A stretch of DNA of 64,000 nt from Chryseobacterium vaccae (GTDB lineage: Bacteria > Bacteroidota > Bacteroidia > Flavobacteriales > Weeksellaceae): NCBI RefSeq assembly GCF_009602705.1, contig NZ_VSWH01000001.1, forward strand, positions 682,001 through 746,000, given 5' to 3'. The notes beneath the pieces are model-generated. The model saw only the letters and a program-made list of their open reading frames with translations, was not told where the DNA came from and did not search any database. The position numbers and the translations under genes are program-made. Below, one piece after another: positions 42,407 through 51,808 of the stretch (its first letter is position 1; every line of letters starts with the position of its first letter).

Positions 42407-43120
42407 ATGGAAAACAATCTGAAAAATAAATTTGATCAACTACAGGAAGAGGCTTCTGGAGGCTTACTTCAGGATAAAGGATTACAGATATTGGCGGATA
42501 GATTTCGGGGTAAGATCATCTTTTCTACAAGCTTTAGCTATGAAGATCAGGTCATCACTCATCTGATAAAGGATCTGAATATTGAAATATTTACGTTGGA
42601 TACAGGAAGACTTTTTGAACAAACCTATGAAACCTGGACGAACACAAGAGCCTTTTTCAAAAAAAATATTAAAGCGTATTATCCGGATACCGAAGAATTA
42701 AAACAATTCATATCAGAAAACGGACCGGATTCATTTTATCAATCTGTAGAAAAGAGGAAAGCCTGCTGTGCCATTCGTAAAGTACATCCTTTGAAAAAAG
42801 CACTGGCCGGATATGAAATATGGATCACAGGTCTTAGGTCGGAACATTCTGCCAACCGTCAAAATATGCCGCAACTGGAATGGGATCCTGAGAATAAGAT
42901 CATCAAGTTTCATCCCCTTCTCCACTGGACTTCTGAGCAGGTAGCAGATTATGTTAAAGCCCATCATTTACCCTACAACCAGTTACACAAAAAAGGATTT
43001 GTAAGTATCGGATGTGAGCCCTGTACCAGAGCTATTAAAGAAGGAGAAGATTTCAGAGCGGGCCGCTGGTGGTGGGAAGATGCCAATAAAAAAGAATGCG
43101 GGCTGCATATTCATCAATAA
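42407..43120 (+). CDS. cysH: Adenylyl-sulfate (APS) reductase
   Basis: A 237-residue enzyme from the ATG at 42407 (MENNLKNKFDQ); an in-frame TTG at 42401 is less likely. PP-loop-like STSFSYEDQVITHLI, then KRKACCAIRKVHPL and GCEPCTRAIKEGEDFRAGRWW supply the CC...CxxC set that binds a 4Fe-4S cluster, marking the APS-reducing type rather than the cluster-free PAPS reductase of E. coli. The C-terminal ECGLHIH carries the catalytic Cys. It reduces APS to sulfite. Consistent with this, no APS kinase (CysC) gene or domain is present in the locus. Confidence 0.93.
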   Translation: MENNLKNKFDQLQEEASGGLLQDKGLQILADRFRGKIIFSTSFSYEDQVITHLIKDLNIEIFTLDTGRLFEQTYETWTNTRAFFKKNIKAYYPDTEELKQFISENGPDSFYQSVEKRKACCAIRKVHPLKKALAGYEIWITGLRSEHSANRQNMPQLEWDPENKIIKFHPLLHWTSEQVADYVKAHHLPYNQLHKKGFVSIGCEPCTRAIKEGEDFRAGRWWWEDANKKECGLHIHQ

Positions 43121-43132
43121 AAAAATAAAAAA

Positions 43133-44041
43133 ATGTCAATACATCAATTAAACTATTTAGATCAGCTGGAGTCCGAATCTATCTATATATTAAGAGAGGT
43201 TGCGGGGCAGTTTGAACGTCCGGCGCTGTTATTCAGTGGAGGGAAAGACAGTATTGTGCTGGCTCACCTGGCAAGAAAAGCATTCCTTCACGGAAAAATA
43301 CAGTTTCTCTTCGTTCATGTAGATACCGGACATAATTTTCCGGAGGTTTTGAAATTTCGGGATCAACTCGTTCGTCAGTTGAATGTCGACCTGGTCGCAA
43401 GAAAGGTTGAAGATACCATAAAAAGTAAAAAGCTGACTGAAGCTAAGGGCAAATTTCCAAGCAGAAACTGGCTGCAAACCTATACTTTACTGGATACCAT
43501 AGAGGAATTTGAATTGGATGCCTGCATCGGAGGAGCAAGAAGAGATGAAGAAAAAGCCCGTGCCAAGGAAAGAATATTTTCTGTTCGTGATGAATTCGGA
43601 CAATGGGATCCCAAACTTCAGCGTCCTGAATTGTGGAATATTTTTAACGGAAAAATTCACAAAGGAGAAAATGTAAGAATTTTCCCGATCAGCAACTGGA
43701 CCGAACTTGACATCTGGAACTATATCCGCAGAGAAAAAATCGCATTGCCTTCTATATATTTTTCGCATGAACGGGAAGTCGTAGACTTTAACGGACAATG
43801 GCTGGCTAATTCGGAACATGTTTTTTTAGAATCCGATGATATTGTCACTACCAAAAAAATACGCTACAGAACAGTAGGAGACATGACCTGTACCGCGGCA
43901 GTAGAATCAAATGCAGAAACGATAGACGCTGTAATAGAAGAAATTGCGGCCACAAGAATCTCAGAACGCGGAGAAACCCGTATTGATGACAGAGTAACTG
44001 AAGCAGCAATGGAAGACCGCAAAAAAGGAGGCTACTTTTAA
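43133..44041 (+). CDS. cysD: Sulfate adenylyltransferase subunit 2
   Basis: A 302-residue PP-loop ATP sulfurylase subunit: ALLFSGGKDSIVLAHLARKA, HVDTGHNFPEV, CIGGARRDEEKARAKERIFS and a C-terminal ERGETRIDDR...EDRKKGGYF, all family landmarks. It forms APS from sulfate and ATP, powered by the GTPase CysN. It is 12 bp after cysH and separated from cysN by 104 bp containing a palindromic repeat. Confidence 0.95.
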   Translation: MSIHQLNYLDQLESESIYILREVAGQFERPALLFSGGKDSIVLAHLARKAFLHGKIQFLFVHVDTGHNFPEVLKFRDQLVRQLNVDLVARKVEDTIKSKKLTEAKGKFPSRNWLQTYTLLDTIEEFELDACIGGARRDEEKARAKERIFSVRDEFGQWDPKLQRPELWNIFNGKIHKGENVRIFPISNWTELDIWNYIRREKIALPSIYFSHEREVVDFNGQWLANSEHVFLESDDIVTTKKIRYRTVGDMTCTAAVESNAETIDAVIEEIAATRISERGETRIDDRVTEAAMEDRKKGGYF

Positions 44042-44053
44042 TAAGCAGTCAGC

Positions 44054-44138
44054 AATGAATAATAAGTAATGGAATGGGCAGCTTTTACTTATTCTCACCG
44101 CAATATTACCCATTGCCCATTACTCATTACTTATAATT
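44054..44138. repeat. Palindromic element inside the cys operon (cysD-cysN gap)
   Basis: AATAAGTAATGGAATGGGCA on the left is mirrored by TTGCCCATTACTCATTACTT on the right, giving an imperfect stem of about 25 bp. It fills nearly the whole 104-bp gap between cysD and cysN, the largest gap between enzyme genes of the operon. No T run follows, so it is a structured intergenic repeat rather than a plain terminator. Confidence 0.6.
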
Positions 44139-44145
44139 ACAACCC

Positions 44146-45384
44146 ATGGACATATTAAGATTTATAACAGCAGGAAGTGTAGATGACGGGAAAAGTACCC
44201 TTATCGGCAGACTGCTTTACGATAGCAAAAGTATTTTACAGGATCAGCTGGAAGTGCTTGAAAAACATTCTAAAAACAAAAATGAAGACGGGGTAGACCT
44301 CGCCCTGTTAACAGACGGACTGCGGGCAGAAAGAGAGCAGGGCATCACGATAGATGTGGCGTACCGCTATTTTTCAACTCCAAAAAGAAAATTTATCATT
44401 GCAGACGCTCCGGGACATGTGCAATATACCCGAAATATGATTACCGGAGCATCCAATTCCGAGCTGATGGTGATCCTGATCGATGCCAGAAAAGGAGTTA
44501 TCGAACAGACAAGAAGACACTCTATCATCGCCTCATTATTACAGTTGAAAAAAGTAGCCGTAGCTATTAATAAAATGGATATGGTAGATTATTCAGAAGA
44601 GGTTTTTGAAACCATAAAATCAGATTATTCTACTATTGCAGAAAACCTGGGATTGAATGACGTCACCTATTTTCCGATTTCAGCGTTGAAAGGGGATAAT
44701 ATTGTTTCAAAATCATCAAGAACAGACTGGTATGAAGGAAGTTCCCTTTTAGAATATCTGGAACAGGTAACATTGAATGAGAAAAATAATACCGGAAGTC
44801 GTTTTCAGGTTCAGTATGTGATCCGTCCCCAGACAGAAGAGCTGCATGATTACAGAGGATATGCCGGGCAGATACTCAGCGGGAAATTTAAAAAAGGAGA
44901 TACGATGGTAGTTCTTCCGGCAGGTTTAACGACTGAAATTTCTAAAATTGAAATCAACGGAGTAGAAAAAGAGGAAGCATTTGAAGGCCAGCCTGCCGTT
45001 ATTCATACGGTTCATGATCTGGATATCAGCAGAGGAGATCTGTTTGCTGTAGGAGAACATCTTCCGGAAGTTGAAAATGATGTGGAAGTTCTCTTATGCT
45101 GGCTTGACCAAAAACCGCTGCAACCCGGCAATAAATACCTGTTACAACAGAATAGCAGACTCGTAAAAGCTATTGTGAAAAATGTGGATTATAAGATGGA
45201 TGTGAATACGCTTAACCGGGAGCAGGCCGAAGATGAAATTAAACTTAATGAAATTGTAAAAGTGACCTTGCGAACGGCACAACCTTTGGTTTATGACAGC
45301 TTTATCCATAATAAAACAACAGGGTCTGCAATTTTGGTAGATGAAACTTCTAATTCAACTGTTGCAGCCTGTATAATTCAATAG
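44146..45384 (+). CDS. cysN: Sulfate adenylyltransferase subunit 1 (GTPase)
   Basis: A 412-residue EF-Tu-like GTPase: P-loop GSVDDGKSTLIGRLLYD, switch II DAPGHVQYTRNM, NKMD for guanine specificity, then two beta-barrel domains. It lacks the C-terminal APS-kinase domain found in CysNC fusions, in keeping with direct APS reduction by the cysH product. It ends 5 bp before the serine acetyltransferase gene. Confidence 0.95.
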   Translation: MDILRFITAGSVDDGKSTLIGRLLYDSKSILQDQLEVLEKHSKNKNEDGVDLALLTDGLRAEREQGITIDVAYRYFSTPKRKFIIADAPGHVQYTRNMITGASNSELMVILIDARKGVIEQTRRHSIIASLLQLKKVAVAINKMDMVDYSEEVFETIKSDYSTIAENLGLNDVTYFPISALKGDNIVSKSSRTDWYEGSSLLEYLEQVTLNEKNNTGSRFQVQYVIRPQTEELHDYRGYAGQILSGKFKKGDTMVVLPAGLTTEISKIEINGVEKEEAFEGQPAVIHTVHDLDISRGDLFAVGEHLPEVENDVEVLLCWLDQKPLQPGNKYLLQQNSRLVKAIVKNVDYKMDVNTLNREQAEDEIKLNEIVKVTLRTAQPLVYDSFIHNKTTGSAILVDETSNSTVAACIIQ

Positions 45385-45389
45385 AAACA

Positions 45390-46220
45390 ATGGCAATTTC
45401 CAATCATTTAATGGCAAGAATTCATCAGGCTAAACAAAATAACATGCATGGATTCTTTGATAAAATAAGAACGAAAAGATGGGTTAAAGATCTTTATGAA
45501 GCTCTTTTTCTTCCCCAAAAAGACAATTCTGAAGATCAGCTGAAAAGAAATTTTGAGGCATTGCAGGAAACACTTTTTGATTTAATTCATTCGGTAACAG
45601 AGAGTAAAGACGATACTGAAGTCCACATTCATCAATTTTTTGAAGCGTTGCCTGAATTGTATAATCAGTTGGTTCTGGATGCAAAATCTATTTTGGAATT
45701 TGATCCTGCGGCAGATTCTCTGGAAGAAGTATACCTGGCGTATCCCGGCTTTTTTGCCACTTATGTCTATCGTATTTCGCACCAGCTTTGGAGCCAGGAT
45801 GTAAAAATAGTACCTCGTGTGATTTCAGAATATGCCCATAGCAAAACAGGAATTGATATTCACCCCGGAGCCATAATCGGAAAGTCGTTTTTCATTGATC
45901 ACGGAACCGGAATTGTTATAGGAGAAACTACAGTGATTGGAAACAATGTCAAAATCTATCAGGGAGTAACCCTGGGAGCGTTGAATGTCTCCAAAGAAAA
46001 AGCCAACCAGAAAAGGCATCCCAATATTGAAGATGGTGTGATTATTTATTCAGGAGCAACCATTTTAGGAGGAAATACAACCATAGGCAGAGAGAGTATC
46101 ATCGGAGGAAATGTTTGGGTTACCCAGGATGTACCGGCCAACTCTCTGGTCTATCATAAAAGTGAAATAAAAATAAAGGATAACAGTTCATTACCGGAAT
46201 CATTAACCTTTGTGATCTAA
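45390..46220 (+). CDS. Serine O-acetyltransferase (EpsC/CysE type)
   Basis: A 276-residue enzyme. A helical N-terminal part (~1-130) precedes hexapeptide repeats (IDIHPGAIIGKSFFIDHGTG, VIGETTVIGNNVKIYQGVTL, GATILGGNTTIGRESIIGG), with the catalytic His in the DHGTG segment. It makes O-acetylserine, the acceptor for sulfide. Its place between cysN and cysK makes the role certain; the long N-terminal region is of the kind found in EpsC-like SATs. Confidence 0.92.
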   Translation: MAISNHLMARIHQAKQNNMHGFFDKIRTKRWVKDLYEALFLPQKDNSEDQLKRNFEALQETLFDLIHSVTESKDDTEVHIHQFFEALPELYNQLVLDAKSILEFDPAADSLEEVYLAYPGFFATYVYRISHQLWSQDVKIVPRVISEYAHSKTGIDIHPGAIIGKSFFIDHGTGIVIGETTVIGNNVKIYQGVTLGALNVSKEKANQKRHPNIEDGVIIYSGATILGGNTTIGRESIIGGNVWVTQDVPANSLVYHKSEIKIKDNSSLPESLTFVI

Positions 46221-46247
46221 AACAAAAAAGATAAAAATTATATTGAT

Positions 46248-47159
46248 ATGAAATTTCAGAATACCTTAGAAACGATTGGAGACACACCTGTCGTAAAAAT
46301 CAATAAATTATTCAGTTCAGACCATGAAATCTGGATCAAATTAGAAAAAAACAACCCGGGCGGAAGCATTAAAGACAGAATTGCATTGGCAATGATTGAA
46401 GACGCAGAAGCCAGAGGGTTATTAAATAAAGACAGCACCATTATAGAGCCTACAAGCGGAAATACAGGAATAGGCCTGGCATTGGTTGCTGCTGTAAAAG
46501 GATACAAGCTTATTCTGGTAATGCCGGAAAGCATGAGCATAGAACGCCGTAAAATTATGGAAGCATATGGGGCTGAATTCGTGTTAACTCCAAGAGAAAA
46601 AGGAATGAAAGGGGCTATTGAAAAAGCAAATGAATTATCAGAAGAAACACCCAATTCATGGATTCCGAGACAGTTTGACAACCCTGCCAACGTAAAAGTA
46701 CACACCGAAACTACTGCACAGGAAATCTTAAATGATTTTCCGGACGGCCTTGATTATATTATCACAGGCGTAGGAACCGGAGGGCATATCACCGGAATCG
46801 CAAAAGTGGTCAAAGAAAAATTTCCGAATGTTAAAGTATTGGCTGTAGAACCGGAATTATCTCCAGTATTAAGCGGAGGAAGCCCCGCACCCCATCCATT
46901 ACAGGGCTTGGGAGCAGGATTTGTACCTTCCATTCTGGATATCACTCTTTTGGACGGAGTCATTACAGTAGGCAAGGACGAAGCTTATGAATATGCTATC
47001 AATGCAGCAAAAAAAGAAGGTCTGTTTGTAGGCGTTTCTACAGGAGCAGCTTTGGCAGCCATTGCAAAACATTTACCGGAAATACCATCTAACGCTAAAA
47101 TTCTTACCATCAACTACGATACCGGAGAAAGATATCTGTCAGTAGAAGGGCTCTTCTAA
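46248..47159 (+). CDS. cysK: Cysteine synthase (O-acetylserine sulfhydrylase)
   Basis: A 303-residue PLP enzyme: [17 protein letters not shown] with the PLP Lys (~45), the substrate loop [13 protein letters not shown], the phosphate-binding [14 protein letters not shown], and [14 protein letters not shown] near the end. It joins sulfide to O-acetylserine to give cysteine. Length and motifs fit CysK; a CysM-like specificity cannot be excluded. 27 bp after the serine acetyltransferase gene, its usual complex partner. Confidence 0.94.
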   Translation: MKFQNTLETIGDTPVVKINKLFSSDHEIWIKLEKNNPGGSIKDRIALAMIEDAEARGLLNKDSTIIEPTSGNTGIGLALVAAVKGYKLILVMPESMSIERRKIMEAYGAEFVLTPREKGMKGAIEKANELSEETPNSWIPRQFDNPANVKVHTETTAQEILNDFPDGLDYIITGVGTGGHITGIAKVVKEKFPNVKVLAVEPELSPVLSGGSPAPHPLQGLGAGFVPSILDITLLDGVITVGKDEAYEYAINAAKKEGLFVGVSTGAALAAIAKHLPEIPSNAKILTINYDTGERYLSVEGLF

Positions 47160-47182
47160 ATCCTTAATAAACATCGACTTCA

Positions 47183-48028
47183 ATGAAAACAATCATAAAA
47201 TCACCAAAGGTTTACCTTATCGGTGCAGGCCCCGGCAACCCTGAACTCATCACCGTAAAAGCAGTAAAAGCCATTACGAAAGCAGACATTATTCTATGTG
47301 ACCGCCTTGTAAGCCCTGAAATTATGGAAACGTATGTCAGCCAAAGCACAGAAGTAATCTATGTAGGCAAAGAGTGCAGTAAAAATGCCTCTACCCCTCA
47401 ATCTCATATCAATACTTTAATGGTGGAGTATGCCCGGCAGAATAAAACCGTTGTCAGGCTTAAAGGGGGAGATGTTTCCATATTTTCCAATATTCTGGAT
47501 GAATTGCAGGCCTTAAAACAAAACCATATTCCTTATGAGATTATCCCCGGAATTACAGCGGCTTTAGGTGCAGCAGCCTTTGCAGGAATGCCCTTAACCG
47601 CACGGGGATACTCAACATCAGTCCGTTTTCTGACGTATTATAAATCTGAGATTCTCAATGAAGAATATTGGAAAGAACTGGCGGCTACCAACGATACGCT
47701 TGTCTTTTATATGTCTAAAGGAAACCTTACCCGGCTTGTAGAAAAATTCAGACAGCTTGAAATTTCCGGTGAGAAAAAAATTGCGGTCATTGAGCAGGCT
47801 ACAACCCCTTTTCAAAAGGTGTATACCTCCTCATTCGAGGATTTTAATACCCATTTTGGAAACAAAAACTTTGCATCTCCTTCTTTGGTGATCATCGGTA
47901 AAGTTGTGAACCTGCATGAAGAGTTTTCCTGGCTGGACAACGCAGAACAGGAAGGCCTGTATTTTAAATCCGTTGAAAACGGAAGTCTTATATCCAACCC
48001 TCAAAATTTCTTTGAATATGCTGTCTGA
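47183..48028 (+). CDS. cobA: Uroporphyrinogen-III C-methyltransferase
   Basis: A 281-residue SUMT: VYLIGAGPGNPELITVKAVK at the start, DRLVSPEIM, VVRLKGGDVSIFSNILDELQ, and GITAALGAAAFAGMPLTARG. It makes precorrin-2, the precursor of the siroheme needed by the sulfite reductase encoded downstream. A C-terminal extension (about 245-281) follows the methyltransferase core. The 3' end overlaps the cysJ start by 11 bp. Confidence 0.92.
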   Translation: MKTIIKSPKVYLIGAGPGNPELITVKAVKAITKADIILCDRLVSPEIMETYVSQSTEVIYVGKECSKNASTPQSHINTLMVEYARQNKTVVRLKGGDVSIFSNILDELQALKQNHIPYEIIPGITAALGAAAFAGMPLTARGYSTSVRFLTYYKSEILNEEYWKELAATNDTLVFYMSKGNLTRLVEKFRQLEISGEKKIAVIEQATTPFQKVYTSSFEDFNTHFGNKNFASPSLVIIGKVVNLHEEFSWLDNAEQEGLYFKSVENGSLISNPQNFFEYAV

Positions 48029-49730
48029 AACCAAATTAAATGTTCTCAAACAAATCTCCGGTGATTTTTCAAGAGATGAAGCCATCTGGGCCAGCGGATA
48101 CCTGGCAGGCCTAGCCGGAGGAACATTAACTACCGCTGTACTGCCTCCTCAGCACACTGAAATTACAGCCCCGAATGCTGTGAAAAAAATTACCCTGGCT
48201 TACGGTACCGAAACCGGAAACAGTAAAAAACTGGCAACAGGTTTAGCTTCGGTTATTAAGAAAAAAGGAATTCAGGTTAAACTGGCCGATTTATCCCAAT
48301 ACAAGCCTAAAGATTTATCCAAAGAAGAATTCTTTTTTGTAGTGATCAGCACACAGGGAGAAGGTGAACCACCTGCACTCGCCAGGAAATTCTATGATTA
48401 TATTTATGAAAATGAAATAAACCTCAGTCATCTAAAATTCGGAGTTTTAGCTTTGGGAGACAGCAGCTATCCGCTGTTTTGTAAGACAGGAGAAGATGTA
48501 GATTTCCGTTTTGAAACTTTGGGAGCCCAGCGAATTATTCCTTTAAAAAAATGTGATACAGACTATGAACAAGAGGCTGCTCACTGGATAGAACATGTAT
48601 TCGAAACAGTGAATAAAAATGCTGATAACAGGACGAAAAATAGCTCAGCTTCAAAAGCTTCAACAGGCAGAAAAAAATATCTGGGTAAAGTTTCATCCAT
48701 TATCAATCTAAATGATATTACTTCTGAAAAAGAAACCTATCACATCGAAATAGAAACAGAAGAAGCTCTGGTCTATCAGCCTGGTGCTGCTTTGGGAATT
48801 GTCCCGTTGAATTCAAAATCAGTAGTGGATGAAATTATCAGCCTGACAGGAATTGATCCCAAAAAGCAAATTGAAACCTCAAAAGTTACAGACAGTGCAG
48901 CAGAGCTTTTGTATAAACATCTTAACATCAGCTATCTGCTTAAATCCGTTGTTGCCCAATATGCAAAGATCACGGGACATTCTATTCCGGAAGTCCGTTT
49001 AAGCCTTCTTGATCTTTTACGAATTTATCCAGTGAAAAATGCTGAAGAATTTGAAGAAGTCATTCAGGTATTAACAGGTCAGGCTCCCCGTCTGTACTCC
49101 ATATCCTCATCTTTGGAAGCTCATGGTGAGAATGAAATTCATATTACAGTTGCCAAATCAGAATTCTTTATTGACCATGAGAAACACAATGGTCTTTGCA
49201 GTGGGTTTCTCAGCGGATTTAATGAAGGAGAAGATGTTGAGTTCTATATTCAGGAGGCAGGACATTTCAAGCTTCCAGAGGCAGGTAAAGATATCATTAT
49301 GATTGGTCCGGGAACAGGAATTGCTCCCTTCAGATCTTTTCTTTGGGAACGTGATGCAATAGGCGCAGAAGGAAGAAACTGGCTTTTTTTTGGAGATAGA
49401 AATTTTGTATCAGATTTTCTTTATCAGGCTGAAATCCAGGATTTCCTTAAAACAGGAAGCTTAACCCGTTTAGATCTGGCTTTTTCCAGAGATACGGCAG
49501 AAAAAACATATGTTCAGCATAAACTGGAACAAAAAGCTCAGGAAGTTTTTTACTGGCTTGAAGGAGGCGCATCGGTTTATGTATGTGGGGCCAAAGAACC
49601 CATGAGCCGTGACGTAGAGCAAACCCTTCTGAATATCATTCAAAACGAAGGAAAACGCAGTAAAGAAGAAGCACATCAATACCTTGAAGACATGGAGCTT
49701 AACGGCAGATATGCTAAAGATGTTTATTAG
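48018..49730 (+). CDS. cysJ: Sulfite reductase [NADPH] flavoprotein subunit
   Basis: A 570-residue diflavin reductase. The ATG at 48018 (MLSETKLNVLKQISGDFSRD) inside the end of cobA is the natural start, since upstream codons only read the cobA shadow. Flavodoxin domain: TLAYGTETGNSKKLA and VISTQGEGEPPALA. FAD domain: RLYSISSSLEAHGENEIHIT. NADPH domain: IGPGTGIAPFRSFLWERD, GDRNFVSDFLY and a terminal NGRYAKDVY with the stacking Tyr. It passes electrons from NADPH to the siroheme subunit encoded next. Confidence 0.94.
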   Translation: MLSETKLNVLKQISGDFSRDEAIWASGYLAGLAGGTLTTAVLPPQHTEITAPNAVKKITLAYGTETGNSKKLATGLASVIKKKGIQVKLADLSQYKPKDLSKEEFFFVVISTQGEGEPPALARKFYDYIYENEINLSHLKFGVLALGDSSYPLFCKTGEDVDFRFETLGAQRIIPLKKCDTDYEQEAAHWIEHVFETVNKNADNRTKNSSASKASTGRKKYLGKVSSIINLNDITSEKETYHIEIETEEALVYQPGAALGIVPLNSKSVVDEIISLTGIDPKKQIETSKVTDSAAELLYKHLNISYLLKSVVAQYAKITGHSIPEVRLSLLDLLRIYPVKNAEEFEEVIQVLTGQAPRLYSISSSLEAHGENEIHITVAKSEFFIDHEKHNGLCSGFLSGFNEGEDVEFYIQEAGHFKLPEAGKDIIMIGPGTGIAPFRSFLWERDAIGAEGRNWLFFGDRNFVSDFLYQAEIQDFLKTGSLTRLDLAFSRDTAEKTYVQHKLEQKAQEVFYWLEGGASVYVCGAKEPMSRDVEQTLLNIIQNEGKRSKEEAHQYLEDMELNGRYAKDVY

Positions 49731-49768
49731 ACTCCAACAGAAAACCCATAAAATTAAAAGAAATAAGT

Positions 49769-51445
49769 ATGAGCAACAATAAAGATAATCTTTCACCGGT
49801 AGAAAGAATAAAAACGAGCAGTAACGGGCTTAGAGGTACATTAAAGGACAGTCTCTCCGATGATTTTACAGGAGCCATCAGAGAAGATGATCAAACCCTG
49901 ATCAAATTCCACGGAATGTATCAGCAGGATGACAGAGACCGAAGGGAAGAACGCGTTTCCAAAAAGCTGGAATGGTTGTATTCCTATATGATCCGGCTGC
50001 GGTTACCCGGCGGTTTTTTAACTCCGGAACAATGGCTAGGATTGAATGAAACCGCAGAAGATCATTCAACGGGAACCATAAAAATCACCACAAGACAGAC
50101 CATTCAGCTGCATGGTATTTTGAAATCCCATTTAAAGCCAACCATTCAGAGTTTTAATCTTCAGCGTCTTGATTCTATTGCAGCTTGTGGAGATGTTAAC
50201 AGAAACGTGACCTGTACCGCCAATCCTTCAGAATCACCTTTACATCAGCAATCTTACGAACTGGCAGGAAAAATCAGTGAAATGTGCCTTCCTAAAACCC
50301 AGTCTTATTATGATATATGGATTGATGACGAATTAATTGTTAACAGAAAAGCGGAAGAAGATCCTCTTTATCAGGACCGCTATCTTCCAAGAAAATTAAA
50401 GATAGGAATTGCAGTTCCTCCCAATAATGATGTGGATGTATTCATTAATGATATTGCCCTGATTGCCATTATTGAAAACAACAGAATCGTCGGTTACAAT
50501 ATTGCGGCAGGAGGCGGATTGGGAGCTACCCACGGAAATGAAGCAACGTATGCCCGCCTGGCCTCTGTGCTTGGATTTATAGATACGGAAGAAAAAGTAT
50601 TGAAGGCGGTCTATGAAATTATTACCGTACAAAGAGACTTCGGAAACAGAAGTGACAGAAAGCTGTCAAGGTTAAAATATACGATTGACAAACTCGGAAT
50701 TGATCAGTACAGATCCGAAGTGGAAAAGAGAGCAGGATTCCGCTTTGAACCGGCCAGGGAATTTAAGTTTGAGCAGAGAAAAGACCGTTACGGATGGCTA
50801 CAGAATCATGAAGGAAAATGGTTTTACACCCTGTTTGTTGAACACGGAAGAGTTCTCGATACCAAAGAATACCCATTGAAATCAGGGTTATTAAAGATTG
50901 CTCAGACCGGAAAAGCTAATTTCCGTTTTACCTGTAATCAGAATCTTATTCTCGCAGATATTAATGAAGCAGACAAAGCAGAAGTTGACCATATTCTGCA
51001 GGAGTACGGCATTTCAGAATACACAGAAAAAGCCAGTGCGCTTCGTAAGAATTCTGTTGCCTGTGTTGCTTTAAATACCTGCTCCCTTGCTTTAGCGGAA
51101 GCACAGCGGTATTTGCCGTCTCTGGTAACCAAAATAGAACCGGTTCTTGAAAAATATGGTCTTTTAGAGGAAGACATCACAATCCGTATGACCGGCTGTC
51201 CCAATGGCTGCGGAAGATCTCCTAATGCTGAAATCGGATTTGTAGGTACGGCATACGGTAAATATAACCTTCATATCGGTGGCGACAGACTCGGAATGAG
51301 ACTTAATACAAAATTTAAAGAAAATATAGGCGAAGAAGAAATTCTTACCACACTGGATGAACTTTTCGGAATTTATGTACAGAAAAGGCTCGCAGAAGAA
51401 ACATTTGGTGATTTTTCATACCGTTATTTACAAACCTTAAATTAA
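49769..51445 (+). CDS. cysI: Sulfite reductase hemoprotein subunit
   Basis: A 558-residue siroheme protein: HGMYQQDDRDRRE at the start, KITTRQTIQLHGILK, DVNRNVTCTANP, and the cluster/siroheme ligands ACVALNTCSLALAEA and RMTGCPNGCGRSPNAEIGF (C-x5-C ... C-x3-C). It reduces sulfite to sulfide with six electrons from CysJ. 38 bp after cysJ and followed 4 bp later by the small CMCC ORF. Confidence 0.95.
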   Translation: MSNNKDNLSPVERIKTSSNGLRGTLKDSLSDDFTGAIREDDQTLIKFHGMYQQDDRDRREERVSKKLEWLYSYMIRLRLPGGFLTPEQWLGLNETAEDHSTGTIKITTRQTIQLHGILKSHLKPTIQSFNLQRLDSIAACGDVNRNVTCTANPSESPLHQQSYELAGKISEMCLPKTQSYYDIWIDDELIVNRKAEEDPLYQDRYLPRKLKIGIAVPPNNDVDVFINDIALIAIIENNRIVGYNIAAGGGLGATHGNEATYARLASVLGFIDTEEKVLKAVYEIITVQRDFGNRSDRKLSRLKYTIDKLGIDQYRSEVEKRAGFRFEPAREFKFEQRKDRYGWLQNHEGKWFYTLFVEHGRVLDTKEYPLKSGLLKIAQTGKANFRFTCNQNLILADINEADKAEVDHILQEYGISEYTEKASALRKNSVACVALNTCSLALAEAQRYLPSLVTKIEPVLEKYGLLEEDITIRMTGCPNGCGRSPNAEIGFVGTAYGKYNLHIGGDRLGMRLNTKFKENIGEEEILTTLDELFGIYVQKRLAEETFGDFSYRYLQTLN

Positions 51446-51449
51446 AGAT

Positions 51450-51530
51450 ATGGCCAATTTTCAATATAATCTGAACAAAAACAAAAACCAATCTCTTTTT
51501 TCAGGCCAGCGAATGTGCATGTGTTGTTGA
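51450..51530 (+). CDS. 26-residue ORF ending in CMCC, possible cysteine leader peptide
   Basis: The ORF reads MANFQYNLNKNKNQS then LFSGQRMCMCC and a TGA. It starts 4 bp after the cysI stop and is polar until a tail with three cysteines in the last four residues. Cys is otherwise rare in such short AT-rich ORFs. Runs of Cys codons just before a stop are the hallmark of cysteine-responsive attenuator peptides known in Actinobacteria; a leader peptide controlling the receptor gene 280 bp downstream is one explanation, and a small metal- or heme-binding peptide is another. It is too short for ordinary gene finders. Confidence 0.5.
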   Translation: MANFQYNLNKNKNQSLFSGQRMCMCC

Positions 51531-51605
51531 TTCTCCAATAACAATACATCAAAGCTGTTTCAACTTTTCTATTTAACCTCAAACCAAAGTCCGACGAATT
51601 TTAAA

Positions 51606-51760
51606 CACTTAAGTATTTTTTAAGTGACAGGCTTTGTGCATATGAAGTACACTTTAGTTTTATGAAAATCAAAGGTTTTCATCTTATGTGAACTTTTATG
51701 CGGTACTATTTTAAACTTTCTTAAGTGAACTAAAGTGTTTTAAATAGTAAACTTTAGTGT
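51606..51760 (+). promoter_or_regulatory. Cluster of repeated TTAAGTG / ACTAAAGTG motifs and hairpins before the TonB receptor gene
   Basis: CACTTAA (51606-51612) and TTAAGTG (51620-51626) form a hairpin. TTAAGTG recurs at 51721. CACTTTAGTT (51650-51659), AACTAAAGTG (51728-51737) and ACTTTAGTGT (51751-51760) are copies of one motif in both orientations, the last two forming a second hairpin. They could be operators or a structured leader between the CMCC ORF and the receptor. Confidence 0.45.
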
Positions 51761-51808
51761 CTTATTGTAGTTAAAAAAGTTCAGACAGCTTCATTCTCAA
51801 CCTAAAAA

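Noticed and set aside
47916..48017. Longer N-terminus for CysJ
   Set aside because: Those codons lie inside cobA in another frame; the ATG at 48018 overlaps the cobA end by 11 bp as expected for coupled genes.
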